Shown: positions 51,933-63,039 of the stretch, one piece after another
Layout: the number at the start of each line of letters is the position of its first letter
Position numbering within the stretch: the first letter of the stretch is position 1
DNA from: Ligustrum vulgare
Taxonomy: Eukaryota > Streptophyta > Magnoliopsida > Lamiales > Oleaceae
Direction of reading: 5' to 3'
Length of the DNA stretch: 64,000 nucleotides
Assembly (NCBI GenBank): GCA_963555705.1
Contig: OY743179.1
Coordinates: forward strand, 24,864,192-24,928,191
Translations under genes and position numbers: made by a program
The notes under the pieces: generated by a model
Databases searched by the model: none
Seen by the model: only the letters and a program-made list of their open reading frames with translations
Told to the model about the DNA's origin: nothing

Positions 51933-53133
51933 AAGGTCGAATTGTCCTAACTCCACAGCCCACTTCAACAACCGTCCGGACATCTCTGGTTTTTATAACA
52001 CTTACCTCAAAGGATGAATGGTCAACACTTCCACTCGATGCTCAAAAAAATAAGGTCTCAATTTTTGAGTTGACATTACTAGAGCATAGGCCAATTTTCC
52101 CGTTTTAAAATATCAGAGTTCAGCATTTTTAAGGGCTTGACTGACATAGTAAACCGGGTGTTGAACTTCCTGTTCAGTTCTTACAAGGAATGCGCTCATT
52201 GTCAACTCTAAGACGACTAAGTATAGAGACAACACATCTCTTGATAATGGCTTTGAAAGAACAAGAGGTGATGCCAATTGTTTCTTCATTTCTTCAAAAG
52301 CAGCCCGAAATTCCTTGGTCCATTCGAAATCTTTATTCTTCTTCATAACGTCGAAGAAAGGCCGACATATATCCGTTGACATCGACATAAAATGACTCAA
52401 GGCTGCTATCCTTCCGTTCAGGCTCTGCACGTCTTTCACCTTCTTTGGCTCTCTCATCTTCATTAGTGCCTATATCTTGTCAGGGTTGGCTTCAATTCCC
52501 CTTTGGTTCACCAGATAATCGAGAAATTTTCTTGATCCTACCTCGAAGGAGCATTTCTTCGGATTCAATTTCATTTGATAGGCTCTCAATATTTGTAACA
52601 TTTCGTCCAAGTGTCGGACATGGTCTTCAGACCGAACACTCTTTACAAGCATATCGTTGACGTAGACCTCCATCGTTTTCCCGATTAGGTCCTTAAACAT
52701 CGCATTCACCAACCGTTGGCATGTGCTCTTCATCCGCCTTGTTCGTTGGGATTTGTTTATATCCGGAGTACGCATCCATGAAGCTGAGGAGTTGAATTCC
52801 TGCTGTGGCATCTACCATTTGATCTATTCTTGGGAGTGGGAAACTGTCCTTGGGGCAAGCATTGTTCAAATCTGAAAAATCTATACACAATCTCCACGTT
52901 CCATTACTCTTCTTCACCAACACTGGATTTGCTATCCAAACAGGGTAAAATGATTCCCTAATGAATCCATTACTAAAGAATTTTACCACCTCCATAGCCA
53001 GCCCTTCATATCGTTCAGGATTAAGAGATCTTCTTTTTTGTATCTTTGGTCTGAAATCAAGAATGATATAGAGATGGTGGCATGCATGCTTAGGACCAAT
53101 CCCTTCCATAGTTGAATGAGTCCATGCGAACAC
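51933..53133 (-). pseudogene. Tat element: reverse transcriptase and first RNase H
   Basis: Motifs on the - strand: PERYEGLAMEVVKFFSNGFI, WIANPVLVKKSNGTWRLCID, SDLNNACPKDSFPLPRIDQM and LSFMDAYSGYKQI. A frameshift and loss of the segment before TCQRLVNAMFKDLIGKTMEV follow, then the catalytic box YVNDM (usually YVDDM). RNase H begins with KDFEWTKEFRAAFEEMKKQL and HPVYYVSQALKNAEL, then a stop near 52113. The Asp-to-Asn change alone would kill RT activity. Confidence 0.88.
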
Positions 53134-53243
53134 GTCTGAGTTATTTTTTAAAAAAACTAATGAGGTTGGACCTGATTGGTTTAGTTAGTTTTGTCCTATT
53201 CTGAACTCCAATTCGGGCTTTCCATCATCAACTTTCACAATAT

Positions 53244-53800
53244 CTAATTCTTCCACAGGCCCATATTGACTACTGTCCAAATTTCCCCCGAATCCAATTT
53301 CTGTAGCTCTGTTATCGGTTCATCGCCTTCATTTGGTTCTGCAATAGAGTCCTCTTTCTTCACCATTTGGATGTTGTTGGAAGCAAAACCTAAATTGCAC
53401 TCCCGCACAGCTCTTTGATCCCTCCTTATGGTAGCTACTCCGTGTGATGTAGGAAATTTCATGTAATAATTATAAATGGATGCGGTCGCTTTGAGCTCAT
53501 GAAGGATTGGCCTTCCTAAGATAGCATTGTAGTTTGACATGACGTCAACCACTACAAAATCGGCAATGACTTGTCTTTGACAAGATCCTGTCCCCAGTTC
53601 CACCAGTAGGAATATTTCACCTCTCGGGCAGATGTAATCACCTGTGAAACCTTGAATCCTCACTCTTCTTGGTCGCAAGTTGCGTGGATCGATTCCCATT
53701 TATGCAAAGGTCCTCCAGTATAATACATTCACAGCACTACCGTCATCCACCATTGTCTTGTGAATTTTTATTCCACTTACGGGCATTGTGGTTATTAAAG
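53244..53800 (-). pseudogene. Tat element: aspartic protease
   Basis: The active-site region MVDDGSAVNVLYWRTFA is followed by a stop, then MGIDPRNLRPRRVRIQGFTG and NYNAILGRPILHELKATASI with a short GVATIRRDQRAVREC tail. The usual DTGS is DDGS here. It lies between gag and RT, as expected in the polyprotein. Confidence 0.82.
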
Positions 53801-53905
53801 AATTTGAATGCTGTTAGAGTACATCTCTTGCATCTTCCTCGCTAAAGCTGAACGACTCCGAATTGTCTGGAGTGATTAAGTGGTTCCATATTTGGTAACT
53901 ATTCC

Positions 53906-55756
53906 GTGCTTCTCAGGCAGACTCCCGCATTTTTATTTTTGATCCGACCTCAATTTGGTTACCACTCACTATCATACGGATTTCATCAGGTCGTTTCGCA
54001 CCTTGGGGCTCTACTTCATGATGAACCACATATTTTTCTTGCTATGTCGATTGCTTCCCCATATCTCGCAGTTCAGCGGCATGCTCCTGGAGGTTTCCTC
54101 TTTTTATCAATTTGTCAATTTCAAACTTCAGATTTCGACATTCGTCCATCATATGTCCTATTGACTTGTGGTATTTGCAGTATCAGGATGAATCCAAATT
54201 GCTTGGATTCTGCTTTATCGGCTTCGCCGGCAGAATGATCCCTTTATCCTTTATGTTCATGAAAATGACCTCTATCGATGCATTTAACGGGATGAGGTCA
54301 CTTTTCTGCTCTGTATTGTAAGGACGGAATCAATCCGCTGGTTTGTAATCCCCCTTCTTCCCGAAGTTATTTCTTTTAGACTCCTTATTTTCCTCTCTAT
54401 ATTCCTTCTTATCTGATCCCTTGATTGACACATGGTGATTACTTTTGGTCCCCGAAGCTTCTTCGGCATTGATAAATTTCTCCGCCCTGTTCAAAAACTC
54501 TCGATATGTTCGTGGCCCATCCTTATGTATAGACCACCAAAAATGAGTCTGTGTTTGCAGTCCTGACAAAAAGGCCATCAATAGCGTGTCATCGGATATT
54601 TTTTCCATTCCCATGACTTGCCTATTGAAACGGCTCAGATAGTTCTTTAATGATTCCGCCTTCTCTTGTCTGATGGTTAACAAACTTTCTTTCGGTGTTG
54701 TTAGAATTTTCGATCCCATGAATTGTTTCAAGAATTGAGCACTTAATTGAGACCAACTAGAGATCGAATGTTAAGATATATTGCGGAACCATCGTTGAGC
54801 TCTATTTCCGAGAGTTAAAGGAAATGCCCTACATGTTATTTCATCATTTGCTCCTTGAAGCTCCATCCAAGACATATATTGGTCCAAGTGCGACACTGGG
54901 TCAGTTCCTCATTGTATCCGGCGAGATGTGGCATCTTCAATTTACTAGGTAGAGGTTATGATAAGATAACCTCAGTGAAAGGTGACGTCCTCCATCCAAG
55001 ACATATATTGGTCCAAGTGCGACACTGGGGTCAGTTCCCCATTGTACCCGGAAAGATGTGGCATCTTCAATTTACTAGGTAGAGGTTGTGATAAGATAAC
55101 CTCAGTGAAAGGCGACGTCCTCTTGGTAGATGGTTCTGTCGAACCCAAACCTTCCTGCTTTGCCTCTAGGTCGGACCATCTTTTCTTTAATTTTTCAACT
55201 TCCGTTTGATCTGGCTTGCTAGATGTAGGAGTAGGTGGCTGATTCAAGTGGAAAGTAGAACTGTTAGCTAGCCGACTCTCCAAATTCACTCTTTTAGTCA
55301 AAGATTTGTCCCCATTTACCTTCTCCTTGGAAGCTTTACTTTCCCCTTCCCTTTCAATTCATCTCTCTGAGTCCGCTCCCATTCTATTGTATTCACTCGT
55401 TTCAGTCTGTCCCCTCCGACCGAGTGATTTGCAACCACACAGATGAGGTGTGCTTTAACCTATTGCACTCCTCGTGTGATCTAAGTATTCAGTTCATTGT
55501 TCTTCATAATGGGAGGGACGTTAGATCTTTGAAGTTGAGACTGCACTTCACCTTCTTCGTGATGGCGACCTTGATTTTGATTTCTTCTCATCTCTTCCAT
55601 ATTTCTCTGCATCTGTTTAAGCCGATCAAGAACCAATTCCATGTTTGGATAGACTAGAGGCCATGGGGGACCATACATTCTAGAGCCGTTAACATTTCTG
55701 TGTGGATTGTCACTATGGTGTGTCCGATGACTTCCTGAACTTTGTCTGCAACTCAT
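53906..55756 (-). pseudogene. Tat element: gag
   Basis: It begins MSCRQSSGSHRTHHSDNPHR at 55756, with a Met/Arg/Glu-rich coil (LDRLKQMQRNMEEMRRNQNQ). After breaks it continues with SKLKMPHLSGYNGELTPVSH and LDQYMSWMEDVTFH, then the retrotransposon gag core LLTIRQEKAESLKNYLSRFN and AFLSGLQTQTHFWWSIHKDG. A zinc-finger-like YCKYHKSIGHMMDECRNLKF lies near 54170-54110, after a stop. A 129-bp duplication (54861-55119) and several stops disrupt it. Confidence 0.82.
54861..55119. repeat. 129-bp tandem duplication in gag
   Basis: Unit 54861-54989 is repeated at 54990-55119 (CTCCATCCAAGACATATATT...GTGACGTC). The second copy has one extra G. The first is a multiple of three, so the duplication alone kept the frame, and the added base then broke it. 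Confidence 0.92.
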
Positions 55757-55802
55757 CGCGATCGTGGAGCATGTATGCAGTTGTCGAACACAAGGAGCCG
55801 GA

Positions 55803-55825
55803 TCCTCCTTCTAGCGCCAATTTGC
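55803..55825 (-). promoter_or_regulatory. candidate primer-binding site of the Tat element
   Basis: On the - strand, directly after the 5' LTR end GTGACGTCA, comes GCAAATTGGCGCTAGAAGGA. TTGGCGC is common at the start of plant gypsy primer sites. I do not assign the tRNA. Confidence 0.5.
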
Positions 55826-56589
55826 TGACGTCACTTTTTGTTAGTAAGTTAGTCAACAAATAAAGATATTTGGTAGTCTATTCCTTTCAAATGAATGATT
55901 GAATTGTAGGCAATTTGGTTAAGTATGCAGCTCCACCTCAATATTTCAAGTGTTATAAAAAAAATGCAAGGATAATTGATATAAATAGGTTTTCGGATCA
56001 AAAGCGAATTGAAGTTATAACAGCATAAATTCACGTCCAGTTCGATGCTGATCTGATGGTCAGGTCGGAACACAGTATTCAAATGACAAGAGTTTAGAGA
56101 GATTTTTTTATTAATTTCCTTTGAATGAGCATTTATGTCTTCTATTTATAGTAAGATAGGAGATAAAATATAATATTATTAAAACACATCACGTTTACAG
56201 TGTGTGATTGACATTGATGTATGACATTTCTGACAGACTAACATCAAATGATTATACTGACATATTACAGGTAATGATGATTACTGACACATAATGCGGC
56301 TGATTTGACCATCCTGCAGAGCCCCCAATTTCAACTCGGCTAGTAATCACATCGGTTCCCATCACTTTGGTCAATATCACCTTGGTTCGTATCACCTCGG
56401 CCTCACCAAATCACCTTCCTTATCAAGTTCACGTCGTTAAATATAAATAACCTCGGTCATTTGGATATCTTGGGTTCGACACGCGGGCTGTAGCTGTTGT
56501 TAGGATACTTAGCTCACCTCACCATTTTGAGTTAAGTATTGACCCTTTGAACGTTGAACCTGCTATCCACCTCAGCATGATGCGTAACA
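55826..56589 (-). repeat. 5' LTR of the Tat element
   Basis: 764 bp, TGACGTCAC...GCGTAACA on the + strand, adjacent to the primer site. On the - strand TATTATATTTTATCTCC and ACTATAAATAGAAGAC supply a TATA-like promoter (about 56150-56135). Confidence 0.88.
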
Positions 56590-57122
56590 ATCTATATGAA
56601 ACCCTAAATTATCATGATTCTTGGGTAAGATGACGACTCTGTCTCTAACATCTATATGAAACCCTAAATTATCATGATTCTTGTGTAAGATGACTATAAA
56701 AGTGTGTTTGCACCCATTTTTCTTGGAAAAAAACTATCGTTTTGAACAGCATATTTGGAAAAATGTGTAGTTAAAAAATATTTGAAAAGTAAAAAAAGAT
56801 AGGCTGACTAAGATGGATGGTTGATATTGAATGTTGAATAAACTTGATTTTGAAAAAATGGAGCCCAAACAAGGGCTAAATAAGAAGGTCCGCAAAAGTA
56901 TAGTCTCCATTAACTCAGTATTCTTCTTGGAACGATCTGTGCACTGTATCGGAGAAATGTTGTAACCAGTATTAGTATTTGATTCGTGGGCAATACCTTC
57001 CCCCATCGAATCGAGTTGCCTCGAATGGCTCTAATCTTTTCCCTTACAAGGTACCATATATGGGTGCTCTTATTCAATTATAAATTAATGATTTTTTTTT
57101 AATCATGCATTAAGCGTGTCAT
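56590..57122. other. right flank of the Tat element
   Basis: It opens with a tandem repeat of about 60 bp, ATCTATATGAAACCCTAAAT then TTATCATGATTCTTGGGTAA, present twice (56590-56695). A third partial copy is at the left flank of the element (43758-43808). This confirms that the element split a tandem-repeated site, probably in the first intron of the TNL pseudogene. The rest is AT-rich with no recognised gene. Confidence 0.55.
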
Positions 57123-57130
57123 ATCATAAA

Positions 57131-57837
57131 CACTGGCGGACACATAGGGGGGCCCTAGGGGGTCACGTGACCCCCCCCCCCCCCCAATTTTGGTTTTTTA
57201 TTTTTGAATTTTTCAAAAAAAAAATAAAAAAATAAAAAACCGAAAAAGATGCTTTGAATGATTGAATAATTGTTTTTTTTTTTTTAGTTGAATGAAGGTA
57301 AAGTTTCAACTTTGAATAATTAAAATTTATGCATATTGAATAGATTCCTTTAGATGAAATATATGTAAAAGATTGTAGCATATACTAAGTAAATATAGCC
57401 TCTTTTTGGTATCAATTAAAATCTAAATTTTAATCTTGGTCAAAGTCAACAATCAATCTCAACCATAGATTTCATAAGACCCATAACTTTTCAACCACGC
57501 ATCTCATTAATTTTTATCAAAATCTACAAAAAAATCTAATTTTAATCTACACTAAACAGGAATATAATTAATTGGAATTTGAATATGTTAATTGATTGTT
57601 TACTGCGATATAATCTGTCAATTTCTTTTGAATTATAACGTAAATCTTATTGAAAATAATTTAATATATTTGTGAGATTGCATATTATTTAGTATATTAT
57701 CTTTTGTGAATTTGAATTTTACCATTATTTTCGATTTTTTCCTTAAAAAAAAAATTTCGAGGGCGCTGCCCCCGAACCTCCGTGAGATCTACCACAAACT
57801 ATGTCCCCCTACTACAAAATTTCTGTGTCCGCCACTG
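57131..57837. mobile_element. non-autonomous hAT element, 707 bp
   Basis: The ends CACTGGCGGACACA and TGTGTCCGCCACTG are inverted repeats with a perfect 8-bp duplication, ATCATAAA (57123-57130 and 57838-57845). Near the left end is CACGTGACCCCCC with a C run of about 15; near the right end is GGGGGCGCTGCCCCCGAACC-like sequence. A worn Tourist-like MITE (57398-57560) appears nested inside. Confidence 0.9.
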
Positions 57838-57845
57838 ATCATAAA

Positions 57846-58786
57846 TATAAGAAATCTCTTAAATAATTAAGAAACCGACTCAAATTTATATTAATGATAA
57901 TAATATATGAACACAGATTAATTATCAATCTTTAAAAGTTCAAATTCATATTTTTGGCTCGAGGTCTAAGCAAAATTGTTCAACCTAGAAATAAAAAAAC
58001 TTGGCCTACATTAGCATTGATATTTTGATTGACCATGATATATTTTATCTTAAATGTTGAAATATTTTTCTAATTTTTTTAGCTGCGAAAGTTTTGTAAC
58101 ATATATTTTTGAACTCAATGAATTTTCTTTCCCTAAAAGAGTGAAGACTAGTCAGTAAATATGTTGCAAAAGTAATTGATGAAAAATGGAAGTCTCACAT
58201 TTGAGGCTTAAAGATGATAAACAAGCAATTTTATCGGAGTTAAACGAGCAAATAGATTTCGGCTCTCTTCTTTTAAAAATTAAATTGCCATTTATTTCAC
58301 TACAAAACAAAAAAGACATAAAATTTAATTTACATAATTTCTCATAAAAAAATTTAAATTTTCTACTTTTGTCTACCGAAGAGAGCTTGTTGATGTTTTC
58401 AAATGATTTAGTACAATTTTAATTAATTTAAAAGCGCGTTTGGTAACGAGAAAATTTTTACTTCAACTTTTCAAATTTAATTTTAATCATTCATTCTCAG
58501 TCAAACACATAATTTTTTATTTTTCAAACTTTTGCACACATTAATCAAAAGACAAAAAATTCATAAAAATCAAAATTTTTTACATTATAATTTAAGCTTC
58601 ACGTGTCTAAAATTGTTAGATGTGGAATGCTTTTCTCGGGACAAGAGAAAGCGAGGAATGCGAAAGGACACTATTGGGTTCAATTAATGATTTATTGTCA
58701 CCTCTTAAGTGATGTCAGTTTCGATGGGAAAACGACGAGCTAATTTTATTTTGGCTCACAGTCAAGAGCCTAGCCAATTGAAATAA
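57846..58786. other. AT-rich intergenic region
   Basis: Contains a MITE-like left end AGCGCGTTTGGTAACGAG near 58433 without a clear partner. No coding signal. Confidence 0.4.
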
Positions 58787-59282
58787 GGGTGCTTTTGATA
58801 GCGAGGGTGAAATTTTGATGAAAAAAAAATAAATTCTAGAAAATTGAATTTTTGGGAATTAGAAATTTAATATATTTAATTGATTTAATTTTCTATGTGG
58901 AAAAACTAGGAAATTTTTCAACTTTTGTTATTTGATTGACATTATTTTTCATGGAAAATAAAGTAATTTTTTGCTATTTTAATCAATTTTTTTTTTTTAC
59001 TTTTTAAATATATTTGTACTTGATGATGATAATGTTATTTTTTGGAAATAAAATAAGTCAATTAATAACAACAAAATTGATTAAACGTGTCGAAAATAAT
59101 TTTCCATCTACCATAAGAAATAAAAATCCACCAAAACCCAAAGAAAATATTTTCCACCAAAATAAGGAAAAGGGGCGCGTGGGTGGGGTCCGCGGAAAAT
59201 TTTCGCAATCAAACGGAATAAAGTAGAAAAGCTGGAAATTTTTTTCATTTTTCACGGAAATCTTAACCTATCAAACAGATCC
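58787..59282 (+). mobile_element. PIF/Harbinger-like MITE, 496 bp (family M, copy 4)
   Basis: The ends GGGTGCTTTTGATAGCG and CCTATCAAACAGATCC are inverted repeats with TAA on both sides (58784-58786 and 59283-59285). The interior matches 32464-33004 in the same orientation. The open frame at 59014-59226 lies within it and is not a gene. Confidence 0.75.
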
Positions 59283-59683
59283 TAATATTAAAAATAAAAT
59301 AAAAAATACTATCGACATTACTTTGGGTTCACAAAGCCTCCAAATCTTTGTGTTCGACAACTATTATAAATAGTAATGATTAATATTATTTATATTTTTG
59401 AGGTAAAATTTGTGGTTAAAAATTGGAGAGAAAAATTTGTTTGGTTAAAAAGGTAATTTGAAATTCGTGCCGATTATAACACTACTTACCAGAACACAGG
59501 CAGTCAAGAGCCTAGAGAATTAAACCAATGAAGGAAAATGCTATAGATACTATAGATCGAGCAAAATGTAATAAGAAGAAAAAGAGAAATATCCTATTTG
59601 GTTTCTTGTAAAGTTAGTATACCGTAGATATCCCTCACAAAGAGTCGTTGATAATGGCTATCTAGTTAGGTAAATTTCATTTG

Positions 59684-59791
59684 TACAGGGCCTGGACATC
59701 TAGACCCCTCATTGTAGCAGTTACAGTGACCACTACAGCTACAATGATCACTGTAGCTACAATGAGGGGCCTAGACATCCAGGTCCATGTA
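59684..59791. repeat. 108-bp near-perfect hairpin
   Basis: The left arm TACAGGGCCTGGACATCTAG, then ACCCCTCATTGTAGC, pairs with the right arm GCTACAATGAGGGGCCTAGA, then CATCCAGGTCCATGTA. The loop itself holds more ACTGTAGCTACAATG-type repeats in both orientations. It could be a tiny foldback transposon or a small-RNA hairpin. Confidence 0.8.
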
Positions 59792-59799
59792 CATGAAGA

Positions 59800-60516
59800 A
59801 TGGTTCATCTAGTTATCATGTATCGAGGTGTTATGAAAGAATTCGATGGTTGGAGCACTAATCTAGTAAATTCTATATTAGTCATAATTTAGCCGTAGTT
59901 TATTTTTCACAATTATTCAGTAAATCATAAGTAATTATTTAATACATGTGTAGTTGGATCTATGTATAAATGTATGTGATGATTGTTGTTTGTGAAGTTT
60001 GTATCTCCAAATTTAAATATGTTCTAAAACTTAGTCTCGGTTTGGTAAACCGATTATAAATGGTTATTTATAAAAATTGTATATAAATATCTATGTGACA
60101 ACAATTTATTGATTCATTTTTTTTGAAAAAAAAAAGTAAAAAAATGGTAGATTGAAATCTTTAATAAGTCGAAATTGTTGACTTATCAAAAAATAAAAAT
60201 CGTCCAGTAAACCACGTGATCGTTTATAAAAAAAATTTATAAACAAATTTTACCAAAGAGATGCTTAAATTAAAAGTCTGGCTAGAACTCTAACCTATTC
60301 ACTACATGAAGTTATTATATTTTCTTCTTTCTTCTTATTTATTATTAATTTCATGATAAGATAAATTACTTGGATCCATGCCTAAGCAATTTTACAAATT
60401 TTCTTGGATGTAAAGGACTTTGATCGGGTTTAATGGCCGCGTCGTGAAGCTTACATATACATGTAACTAGTTGTCTTTCTCCCTATAGATTCAATTTAAT
60501 AAATGCTATGGTGGAG
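59800..60516. other. AT-rich intergenic region
   Basis: No gene recognised. A worn MITE end (AGTCTCGGTTTGGTAAACCG) lies near 60035. Confidence 0.4.
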
Positions 60517-60907
60517 CAGGGGCGGACCCACACTGGGGCATGCTTAGTCACGTGCCCCAGAAAAATTTCAGAATTTTTTTTTTTTTGTTTTAAATTCAAA
60601 ATCGATCTGAAGGCAGAAGGGGAAATGAGAAAAGTGAGAAAAGATTTGTATTTTTCAAGGCAAATGTGTACCTATCAAACATACTCTTAAGTGTTGAGAA
60701 TTTGAGATTTCAAGACTAATAAATGTTTACAATTATTTATTTATTTGTTTGTATCAGTTATTTGAGAATTTGAGATTTCAAGTACTTTTTCATTTTTTGA
60801 TTTTTTTTTGGGAAAAAAAATTTCGGGGGCAGCCCCGTAAAGACCGTCGCAAAAAACACAGATTAATTTGTGCCTCAATACCGTAGAAAGCCTGCGTCCC
60901 CCACCGT
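60517..60907. mobile_element. hAT relic of about 390 bp
   Basis: It begins CAGGGGCGGACCCACACTGG and ends near GCCTGCGTCCCCCACCG. Inside are CACGTGCCCCAG near the left and GGGGGCAGCCCCGTAAAG near the right, matching the layout of 57131-57837. The right terminus and duplication are too worn to define. Confidence 0.55.
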
Positions 60908-61629
60908 GGAAATGTTAAAAACAGTAGGAATCTTGTTAGAAGCAACAATAACTAAAAAGAAACATAATAGTTTTCCAACACAATCAACTATGACACTCAA
61001 AAGGAATGAAAAACTAAAATCTATGAAAAATATACCACAGTGCTAAAGTGCTTTTCTACAAGAGATGAATGTATCCATGTTGTTAACATATAGCCCCCAG
61101 TTTGATTTGGATAAATATTATAAATTTGTAGATTTTGAAAAAAAGTTAATAAAATATGTTAATTGGAAATTTGATAAAAGTCGTAGGTATCATAAAATAT
61201 TTAGTTAAAAATGAGTTTTAAGAAATGAGGAATAAATAGGGACATAATAGAATGACTTAAAAGACATGGCCATTATGAATAGATCTTTATTTTTTATAAA
61301 GCTTCTAAAAAAATTATTGTAAAGTGGTATAAGTTAGGCTCATTTCGGCTGCTAAAATGTGTTAATAAATAAAGAATTTGTGGTTGAAAAGTGATTTAGA
61401 AAGATGTGTGTGGTTAAAAAATAATATTGAAAATTGTAAAGAAAAACTAGTTTATAAACAAGTTTACTCAAAATTTTGAAATCTTTAAAAGTAATATTTT
61501 CTTGAATATGTACAGGTAGAATATTGACATCAGTGTATCAATTGCCTTTCCTCTTGCTTTAAATTCCTCTTAATATATGGTGCATTGAATTTCAGTTCTA
61601 TCATGTTTTTTTTTTTCCATTTTTGGAAC

Positions 61630-61710
61630 TTAAGGGTGGAGAGGGAGACTCGAACACAGGATCAAGTCATTGTAAGAGTGACTCCTTAACCAATTGATTG
61701 TACTTCAATG
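61630..61710 (-). mobile_element. tRNA-derived SINE-like sequence
   Basis: On the - strand CAATTGGTTAAGGAGTCACTC resembles a pol III A box and TGTTCGAGTCTCCC a B box, spaced as in tRNA genes. The right-hand arm of a tRNA fold is poor, so it is a SINE head or tRNA relic and not an active tRNA gene. Confidence 0.45.
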
Positions 61711-61782
61711 TAAGTCAAACTAACTTTTAAGTTACTTATTTTGCCAAATATGATCGATAAAGTTATTATTATTTAATTTCTT

Positions 61783-62242
61783 TTTTGTGACAATTGGCGC
61801 AAAACATCCATACATTTGACACTTCTTGTGGAACACATCCCAACGTTCATTTTTTACCGAAGAACATCTTTACCTTAAACATTTATAGCGAAGCACGTCC
61901 TTTTTGTTAAATTTAACACCATAGCTCCGTCAAGTCTCATTTCAACAATTAATTTTACAACAAATGAAGAATGTCCACAGTTCGTCCAACGACGGGAAGT
62001 TTCGAAGAAGTGGGTTTGAATGTAATTAAGGGAAAGAAATGGGTTAAAATGGTTGATGGACGATATTACCCTTCACTATTTGTAAAATTAACTGTTCAAA
62101 TGAGACTTGATGGAGCTGTGGTGTTAAATCTAACATAAAGTATGTCATCCGCAAGAAATGATAAAGCTAGGGACATTCGTCGACAAATAATGAACTTTGA
62201 AATGTTTTACACGAGAAGTGTGACGTTTTGTATCAATTACCC
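61783..62242. mobile_element. foldback element of about 460 bp
   Basis: The two halves are inverted copies of each other. The left has GACAATTGGCGCAAAACATC, GACACTTCTTGTGGAACAC and CCGTCAAGTCTCATTTCAAC. The right half, reverse-complemented, has GGTAATTGATACAAAACGTC, CACACTTCTCGTGTAAAAC and CATCAAGTCTCATTTGAAC. AATTTCTT lies on both sides (61775-61782 and 62243-62250), an 8-bp duplication. The long arms suggest a Mutator- or hAT-type foldback transposon. Confidence 0.7.
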
Positions 62243-62436
62243 AATTTCTTGCTTCCTAGATAGTAACTTCAAAGGACAGCAAAACATGGCATGTTCTACT
62301 TCAATCCTTCAATAAGTAAATAAACATTTAAACCCCAAGAATATTCTAACTTTAAAGTGAACAACTTATACTTTGGATGGCGGGGAAGAGAGTCAATAGA
62401 CACATTTGATTGAATCTTTAGTGAAGAATTCCCCAT

Positions 62437-62829
62437 TTGTTGTGGCTCCATATACTGTGGGGGCTTGATTTTCCCATAGAGGAAGTGATGGAATTGTTGG
62501 ATGTTATGCGGATTTCCCCCCTCTCACGCCACTTCTCACCCGCACCCTCGAGATCTCGTTCACGTTGGATTTCTCGTTCTCCTTCAACTTCAGGCTTGTG
62601 CTTCGGTTCCGACCCCGAATCACGCTCTGGCTCCCGTCCCCGTGTACTCTCCCTCTCCGAATCATTCACCTCTTCCCCTCCTTGCAGTGTTAGCTCTCGC
62701 AGTGCTAGCCCCCCTTCTGAGAGAAGGAATTCTGATGAAGGGGTTAATCAGGGTTGCTTTCCATCACCAAGTCAGATGGGAGGATGGAGCCCTATGAGCA
62801 GCAGTAGTTCACTATCCAGTACGCCTTAA
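62437..62829 (+). other. GC-rich open frame, possible exon or gene fragment
   Basis: 130 codons on +, with no stop, rich in Ser, Arg and Pro (HFSPAPSRSRSRWISRSPST; SPMSSSSSLSSTP), in a C-rich island unlike its surroundings. Overlapping open frames occur in the second + frame and on the - strand (62418-62669), so openness may only reflect base composition. No domain is recognised and no promoter or splice site clearly supports it. Confidence 0.25.
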
Positions 62830-63039
62830 CTCAATGGTCAGTTCTTGCAACGAAGAGCATTCTGATGTACAACTCGGTCTCAATATTCCTAGTCGGTGCT
62901 CACAGTTATTCGATTCATTTGTGTTGTCAATATAAGAGTTGGATGAGTAAACCTTATCTTCAATTTAATCTACAATTGTGTGTAAGAACAAATACCAGAC
63001 AGTCTCCTGTCTATACTTGATGAAAACTATCCCATCCGA

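Larger units (their letters stand above)
43809..56589 (-). mobile_element. Ty3/gypsy retrotransposon of the Tat lineage, 12.8 kb
   Basis: Direct LTRs at 43809-44594 and 55826-56589 both begin TGACGTCA on the + strand and end AACA. On the - strand they have TG...CA ends and the 5' LTR is the right one. After it comes a candidate primer site (ATTGGCGCTAGAAGGAGG). Domains in - strand order are gag, protease, RT, RNase H, a second archaeal-type RNase H, then integrase. The extra RNase H marks the Tat/Ogre branch. Beyond pol are three tandem arrays and an antisense ORF. A 1.6-kb solo LTR is nested in pol. Flanks read ATCTATGT and ATCTATAT. Stops, frameshifts and deletions make it non-functional. 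Confidence 0.9.
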
